Of a stretch of 13,017 nucleotides of DNA, positions 8,299 to 13,017 are shown in pieces. Made by a program: the position numbers and the translations under genes. The notes below the pieces were generated by a model. That model did not search any database. It saw nothing but the letters and a program-made list of their open reading frames with translations, and was not told the origin of the DNA. Within the stretch, counting starts at the first letter, position 1, and the number at the start of each line of letters is the position of its first letter. The stretch lies in NCBI GenBank assembly GCA_036939975.1, contig JALLPB010000781.1, positions 1 through 13,017 on the forward strand, read 5' to 3'. This DNA comes from Cyclostephanos tholiformis (taxonomy: Eukaryota > Bacillariophyta > Thalassiosirophyceae > Thalassiosirales > Thalassiosiraceae).

Positions 8299-8660
8299 GA
8301 TCGGCGTTTCCCTCTTCTATCCCTTCTTTCCCTTCTTCTTCTGCCGTATGTCGTCGTCGTCGGTCGGTCGGTCGGTCGGTCGGCTGATGTTGGTTTTTAC
8401 GCTTTGCGTGTCCTGGACAGACCGCAGCCAATCATTTTTTTTTTTCGTTTTTATGTTTTGCGGTGGCGTCGGAATCAATATCCGCTCACGCAGGCCAGGG
8501 TGCCTGCCTCGTCGTCCTCCCGCGCGCGCCCCTGCATGCGATGCATCCTGCATCCCTTCGATCTCTCCTCACCACTTACCCCCCTCCATGCATTATTTAA
8601 TCCTCTCCCCCATCCACCACAGAACATAAGAAACTCGAGGTTGGAGAGAAAAGCGAGAAT
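8299..8660. promoter_or_regulatory. Shared divergent promoter of the methyltransferase and ERB1 genes
   Basis: This 362-bp gap lies between two start codons pointing away from each other. It holds a pyrimidine-rich block (8309-8342), a (CGGT)n microsatellite (8361-8383), a CCAAT box in GCAGCCAATCA context (8428-8432), a T-run, a TGCATG-rich patch (about 8533-8552), and an AT-rich TTATTTAA (8593-8600) about 60 bp before the ERB1 ATG that could serve as a TATA-like element. Motif function is inferred. Confidence 0.6.
8361..8383. repeat. (CGGT)n tetranucleotide microsatellite
   Basis: Nearly six perfect CGGT units in the divergent promoter, directly after a short TCG run. Confidence 0.9.
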
Positions 8661-8774
8661 ATGGCAAGGCAGCGGAGTATTAGTAAGCAGCTGCGGAAGG
8701 ACGAGGGGGAGAACAAGGAGGAGGAGGAGGAGGAGGAGGCGCCGGATATGGCTCCCGCCGACAGCGACGATGGA

Positions 8775-8805
<31 letters not shown>

Positions 8806-8895
8806 ATGACCCCAGCGAGGAGGATGAGGAAGACGACGACGACGACGAGGAGAAGGAGGATGAATACAACTCGGATGTTGAGGTTTCCGACCAGT

Positions 8896-8926
<31 letters not shown>

Positions 8927-10426
8927 GGGAGGGGAATTCGAGGAGCAGGGATCCTCGTCGTCCGACGATGACGACGAGGATGACGACGACGACGACGAGG
9001 ATGCGGACGACGAGGTGGAGATACTGGACGACATCGACGACCTTGACGATTCCGCGCCCAGGTCGTGGCCGAAAGTATCCCGAGGGGGGATGGGGAGGAA
9101 GCGCCGAGGTGCCGCCGTCGCCGGGGGCGAGACTTATCGATCCGACTCCGGCGGGGAAAACGAGATCGTCGCGATCGATCGCGACGCGGGCGGCGTCGAT
9201 CCCGCCGTCGCGGTCGCCGACGTCGACGACCCGAACGTCGTCATCGCTCGACACATGCACGCCGATGACCTCTCCTCCGACGACGAGGACGACGACGGCA
9301 CGCGCAATCGCATCGGCCGCGTGCCGTTGCACTGGTACGACGATCACGACCACGTGGGGTACGACTCCCACGGGGCGAGGGTGATCAAATCCAAGAAAAA
9401 TGTCGATTCGCTCGATTCGGCCATCGAACTGGACGACGCCATGAACGGTGGAGGCGGCATGGGCAAATTCACAGTATACGACGCCCTCAACGCCCGCGAC
9501 GTTACGTTGACCCCGCGTCAATTGGAATTGATAAGGCGAGTTCAGGGCGGCGCGTTCGCGCATCCCGAACACGACGCGAATCCCGATTACGTCGATTATT
9601 ACTCCGGAGTGGACCCGATGATATCGGGATTGAATTCGAACAGGTACGAGAATAAGGCCAGGTTCCAACCCTCCAAGTGGGAGAAGTTGCAAGTTCGTAG
9701 ACTGGTACATCGTCTCAAGTGCGGTAGCATCAACATGGACTTCCTCGAGGGGAGGGTGCGCGATATGAACGATCTGGTGGTTAGGAAGGGGGGGGAGACG
9801 AACGACGACGGGCCCTTCATGTTATGGAGGGGAGACGAGGAGGACGAGCTCGCATTGCGTAAGGGTCCGCGTCACATGCCGGCGCCGAAGGTCCCGCCTC
9901 CGGGACACGCGTACAGTTACAACCCCCCCGCGGAGTACCTACCGAACGACGACGAGATCAAGGAATGGGAGGATCTCGATCCGTCCGATCGTCCGTACGG
10001 GCTATTCGTTCCAACGAAATTCGACAACCTCCGTAGCGTGGGCGCGTACGAGCATTCCGTTCGAGAGCGATTCGAGCGGTGTCTCGATTTGTACCTTTGT
10101 CCGCGCGCGTCGAAGCGTAGGTTGAACATCGATCCCGAGAGCCTCGTGCCTCGACTGCCGAGGGCGAGCGACCTACGACCGTTCCCGACGACTCGTTGCG
10201 TCAGGTACGTTGTGCCCGGCGGCGGGAATGAGACTGGGGGTGAGGGGGAGGATGCGGCCGTTCCGGCGCCCCCCGTTAGGTGCCTCGGGGCGAGTCCCGA
10301 CGGGCAATTTTTGGTAAGCGGCGACGAGGACGGATTCGTTAGGATTTGGGAGGTACAGACCGGCAGGTTGCTTAGGAGTTGGGATCTGAACGACGTCATC
10401 GCCGCCGTGGTCAAGTCGGCGGGGGA

Positions 10427-10465
<39 letters not shown>

Positions 10466-11446
10466 GAGGGGGAAAACGATGGTACCGGGAAGAGGCCGAT
10501 AACGTCCATCGAGTGGAATCCCAACCGTTCCCACCATTGCGTAATCGCCGCATCGGGCAGGTGCGCGGTGATCATCTCGACGGGCACCGGCGGGATCGAC
10601 GATTGCGAGGTAACGGACGCCCTCCTATCGGCGGCGATGTCCTGCGGTCGGGACGGCGGCAACATCGCGCCGGAATCGCGTGCCGCCAAGGCCGTATCCT
10701 GGACCGCAATATCGCAAAGGCGCGACGGCAAGGCGATGTCGTCGTCCATCTCGGCCTACGCGGGCATTTCCGGGCCCGTCGCGCTCCTAAGGACGAATCG
10801 CGACGTTTCCTCCGTCAGGTGGCATAAGAAGGGGGATTACTTCCTTACCGTCTCGCCATCGGCCGGGGCCGCGGCCGTGTTGATCCATCAGCTCTCGAAG
10901 GCGACGTCGCAGCAGCCGTTCGGGAAGACGAGGGGGGGTGAGGCGCAGCTCGCATGCTTTCACCCCCACAAGCCATTCCTACTCGTCGCGACGAGGGAGC
11001 ACGTTCGTGTGTATCACCTCGTCAAACAAGTCATGGTGAAGAGGCTCGTGTCCGGCTGTCGTCACATCTCGTCGTTGGACGTTCACGTGTCCGGTGATCA
11101 CGTGCTGGTGGGATCCCTCGATCGACGACTCGTATGGTTCGACCTCGACCTGGCGAGCACGCCGTACAAGACGCTCAAGTACCACGAACGGGCGTTGCGT
11201 TCCGTTGGCTTCCACCCGCGATACCCGCTAATGGCCAGCGCGTCCGACGACGGCACGGTACACGTATTCCACGCGATGGTGTACTCCGACCTGATGCGCA
11301 ACCCGCTGATCGTGCCCGTGAAGGTGCTTCGGGCGCACGCGGTCGTGAAGTCGTTGGGTGCGCTGAGCATGGTATTCCACCCCACACAGCCGTGGCTGTT
11401 CTCCGCGGGCGCCGATGGGAGCATTCATTTGTATCAGGATATTTGA
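8661..11446 (+). CDS. ERB1: Ribosome biogenesis protein BOP1/ERB1, frame broken at a poly-G tract
   Basis: Orthologue of yeast Erb1/human BOP1, the WD40 scaffold of the nucleolar PeBoW (Nop7-Erb1-Ytm1) complex, needed for 27S pre-rRNA processing and 60S subunit assembly. The start is the ATG at 8661. About 928 residues are predicted with the frame kept across the G tract, longer than yeast (~807) or human (~746) because of an acidic N-terminus and a Gly insert. Residues ~20-130 are Asp/Glu-rich tracts. HWYDDHDHVGYD (~224-235) opens the BOP1NT domain, which includes LTPRQLELIRRVQGGAF, PAPKVPPPGHAYSYNPPAEY (~408-427) and RERFERCLDLYLCPR (~468-482). The WD40 propeller follows (~538-928): CLGASPDGQFLVSGDEDG, ITSIEWNPN, VRWHKKGDYF, FHPHKPFLLVATREHVRVYH, VGSLDRRLVWFDLDL, FHPRYPLMASASDDGTVHVF and FHPTQPWLFSAGADG. 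Glu590 is followed directly by the G tract (10430-10464), which shifts the frame, so as written the protein stops at 10500-10502 and the rest is in another frame. No intron is needed. Confidence 0.96.
8771..9018. repeat. Acidic GAC/GAT/GAG trinucleotide tracts in the ERB1 N-terminus
   Basis: Several imperfect (GAC)n, (GATGAC)n and (GAGGAN)n runs encode blocks of up to about ten consecutive Asp. These tracts create long spurious ORFs in other frames and on the minus strand. Confidence 0.85.
10430..10464. repeat. 35-nt poly-G tract in the ERB1 CDS
   Basis: A pure G run encoding a glycine tract between the first and second WD40 blades. The conserved coding frame before it and the one after it differ by one nucleotide. 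A run of 36 or 33 would join them. Confidence 0.9.
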
Positions 11447-11686
11447 GCGGCGGGTGCGGGATGATGGTGCATTTGAACGCGAAAGAATCTTAGTTAAGAA
11501 TCCTGACTTAAGTGAATTAGGTAGACGCCGGACGACGAGTGAATGAATCACATGGTGGATTACTACTACGAGATAGAGGGAGCGATCAATGTCATTACCA
11601 TAGTAAGGTTTGTTACTAATTATCTGACTCGCGAACAGAGCATAGAGATACCTAACACGTGCGGTTTGGAGCACCCGGAAAGTATG
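11447..11686. other. Intergenic region 3' of ERB1
   Basis: A 240-bp region after the ERB1 stop codon, and before the stop of the candidate minus-strand gene if that gene is real. It contains an imperfect inverted sequence around CTTAGTTAAG...CTTAAG (about 11492-11511). No terminator or polyadenylation motif can be asserted. Confidence 0.4.
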
Positions 11687-12105
11687 TTATGTATACGACG
11701 GGGGACGGAGGCCCGACGGACACTTATTTCCCCTTCGATCATACGCCAATGCATCGACCTTCGCAACCAACTCCTCCCTGCCGATCCCGCCAGCCGATAT
11801 CTCCCTGAGGTCCACGACGTCCCTGAGGGGACCGCTAACGCAACGTCAACCCCCTCGTAACGGTCATGGAGGGAAATAACGGCGCGAAGAGCCTGGCGAG
11901 AACGCCGAGCAATGCCGGCGGATTCGGCATCAACGTTCAAGGGTATACAGTTCGTTGGCCCTCTTCGACGCGGCTTTCGGGACATTTCGCAAGTCCGGAC
12001 TACCGCCCACGAGCTTCGCGTCCGTTAAATCGTTACAAGCGATCAACCTAACCAACTTGTCATTCTCGAGGCCGCGCCATGTTCGGCAACTGCCGAATGG
12101 ACCTC
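11687..12105 (-). CDS. Candidate 3' exons of an unrecognised spliced gene
   Basis: Two minus-strand exons are proposed. Exon a (12105-11949) follows an acceptor-like TTTTCTATATTGCAAG and encodes LENDKLVRLIACNDLTDAKL and PKAASKRANEL. Exon b (11822-11687) follows CCCCTCAG and encodes DVVDLREISAGGIGREELVA and ends in GLRPPSYT with a TAA. The 126-nt gap has GT...AG ends (GTATAC...CCTCAG), its phase joins the two exons exactly, and its size is close to the 115-nt intron of the neighbouring gene. Against this, the region is GC/CGA-rich and open in most frames by chance, the donor is not a strong consensus, and no family is recognised. One stretch (VRLIACNDLTDAKLVGGSPDL) weakly resembles a leucine-rich repeat. 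Upstream exons could lie between 12105 and about 12650. The gene would be convergent with ERB1. Confidence 0.3.
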
Positions 12106-12900
12106 CTTGCAATATAGAAAAGTCTCGACCGACCGACCGAACGACCGACCGATCGATGGATATGCTCTCGACATCAATCTGACGTCGTCCGATCTTGCCA
12201 GGCCCCGGATGCAATACACGACATCGCACGTGTGGTCGGCAACTGTTGTGCGTGAATGCACCAGTTGCGCATCGAGTATTTTTTGTCATAACATCGGGGA
12301 ATATGGGAGGCCGAGCATCGATCGCGGATCGGGATCGTTTCGTTCCATCTGCCATTCGGGCGGGACGAACGAACGATATGTCAATCACGCCGCCATCGAC
12401 GCGCGGACGTTACGATTGGACACAGCCCCCTCCCACGACGACCTCCGGGGCACGTGTTGCGTCGCTCGTTTCGTTTTTGTCGAATCGTCCAGGCGCGTAT
12501 CGGCGGAACTCGTCGTTCGATATCGATGAGGACGATGTCCTCCGAGGGATGCGAATGCGTTCGGCGATATGCGACGTTTAAGCGACTTTAGGGACATGGA
12601 GGAATGGAGAAACGGCGGCCGGTGGATGGCCATACGGCGACTCGGATGACGATGGAGCCGGCCACCAGGAGGCGAGGGAGAGGACTCTCATTGCCGTTTT
12701 TAGTTGTATGCAATGTGCAAGAGGCGGGTCGGGATTTCATCCATCACACAACACAACATCATCGAAGATTCGTCAGCATATTCTTCTTTTGACACTTTTG
12801 TGTAACTACGACGTTGAATATATGCGGTTCAAGAAACATTCCTGCAATTTTTTTATGAATTCCTTCTATTCAAAAATTGTCCCTCGAAAGAATTTTATAC
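12106..12900. other. GC-rich to AT-rich stretch with no clear gene
   Basis: Open frames exist on both strands but none shows a recognisable motif. Plus-strand pieces such as RRNSSFDIDEDDVLRG (near 12500-12550) and MRRLSDFRDMEEWRNGGRW (near 12570-12626) are in different frames. Base composition turns AT-rich after about 12,700. Confidence 0.35.
12127..12156. repeat. (GACC)n imperfect tetranucleotide microsatellite
   Basis: GACC units with one interruption (GAAC), ending in GATCGATGG. It is the same unit, on the opposite strand, as the (CGGT)n run in the ERB1 promoter. Confidence 0.8.
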
Positions 12901-12922
12901 GAATGTCATAGGCCATGGCTTA

Positions 12923-12994
12923 TTGGCGGGAACCATCCCTCGCTGAAGCTCGCGATTCGCTGGTCAGCCAATCGCCGATGTGAGTTGGCGCGCG
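12923..12994. promoter_or_regulatory. E2F-like and CCAAT motifs at the right edge
   Basis: TTGGCGGGAA (12923-12932) matches the E2F/DP consensus. It is preceded by A, so ATTGG also reads as an inverted CCAAT. A forward CCAAT lies at 12968-12972 (GTCAGCCAATCG), and a second E2F-like TTGGCGCGCG lies at 12985-12994. Clustering of these motifs within 72 bp suggests a promoter of a proliferation-linked gene. The gene itself would lie beyond the window or be the uncertain minus-strand gene. Confidence 0.4.
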
Positions 12995-13017
12995 TGGGCA
13001 CGCCCCCTAAAAGCTCG

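Noticed and set aside
8404..9384. Plus-strand 326-codon Thr/Arg-rich open frame
   Set aside because: Alternate frame of the ERB1 acidic repeats, with no motifs.
8475..9710. Minus-strand 411-codon open frame rich in Val/Ile/Leu
   Set aside because: Mirror image of the GAC/GAT acidic tracts of ERB1. The hydrophobicity comes from GTC/ATC complements, not from membrane segments.
10430..10464. Programmed ribosomal frameshifting at the G tract
   Set aside because: A pure 35-nt G run is not a known recoding signal for this gene, and the neighbouring gene shows the same problem at another homopolymer. Tract length error or variation is simpler.
12107..12633. Overlapping open frames on both strands (140, 128 and 82 codons)
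   Set aside because: The sequence is rich in CGA/TCG and poor in stop triplets in all frames. None has a recognisable motif, start context or supported splice structure.

Overview
This is a eukaryotic nuclear window, most likely from a diatom or other stramenopile. The support is a convincing short spliceosomal intron of about 115 nt, a complete BOP1/ERB1 ribosome-biogenesis gene, low-complexity coding tracts (Asp, Glu, Ser, Ala, Thr, Gly), and transposon debris that includes a (TAATC)n-tailed segment. No bacterial operon signals, rRNA, tRNA or CRISPR were seen. The taxon is an inference; the gene identities are firmer.

Left part (1-6,200): visibly AT-richer, with no intact conserved gene. 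It holds a broken minus-strand coding remnant with an internal 26-residue repeat (139-744), a 176-bp tandem duplication (805-1160), and the C-terminal part of a transposase-like protein with a CxxC-x7-CxxC zinc-binding knuckle (minus, 1718-2494). An unrecognised plus-strand ORF (2437-2982) overlaps it head-to-head and is followed by a (TAATC)5 tract, which resembles the 3' end of a non-LTR retroelement. Further on are a 90-bp tandem repeat that reads through as 30-residue protein units (3927-4118), small palindromes and long stretches of unassigned sequence.

Gene island (6,300-11,450): GC- and CpG-rich. Two conserved genes diverge from a 362-bp shared promoter region. On the minus strand is a spliced gene encoding a fusion of N-terminal ankyrin repeats to a C-terminal METTL21-type (Methyltransf_16) protein methyltransferase domain. 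On the plus strand is the orthologue of yeast Erb1/human BOP1, a 60S ribosomal subunit assembly factor. Both reading frames are interrupted exactly at long coding poly-G tracts (20 nt and 35 nt). This points to homopolymer length error, or real length polymorphism, rather than gene death.

Right part (11,450-13,017): a weak candidate spliced minus-strand gene (11687-12105) converges on ERB1. The window ends in CCAAT-box and E2F-like motifs that look like the promoter of a gene lying mostly outside the window. If the methyltransferase modifies a translation or ribosome factor, as many of its relatives do, the two divergent genes may share a growth-linked promoter; that is inference.
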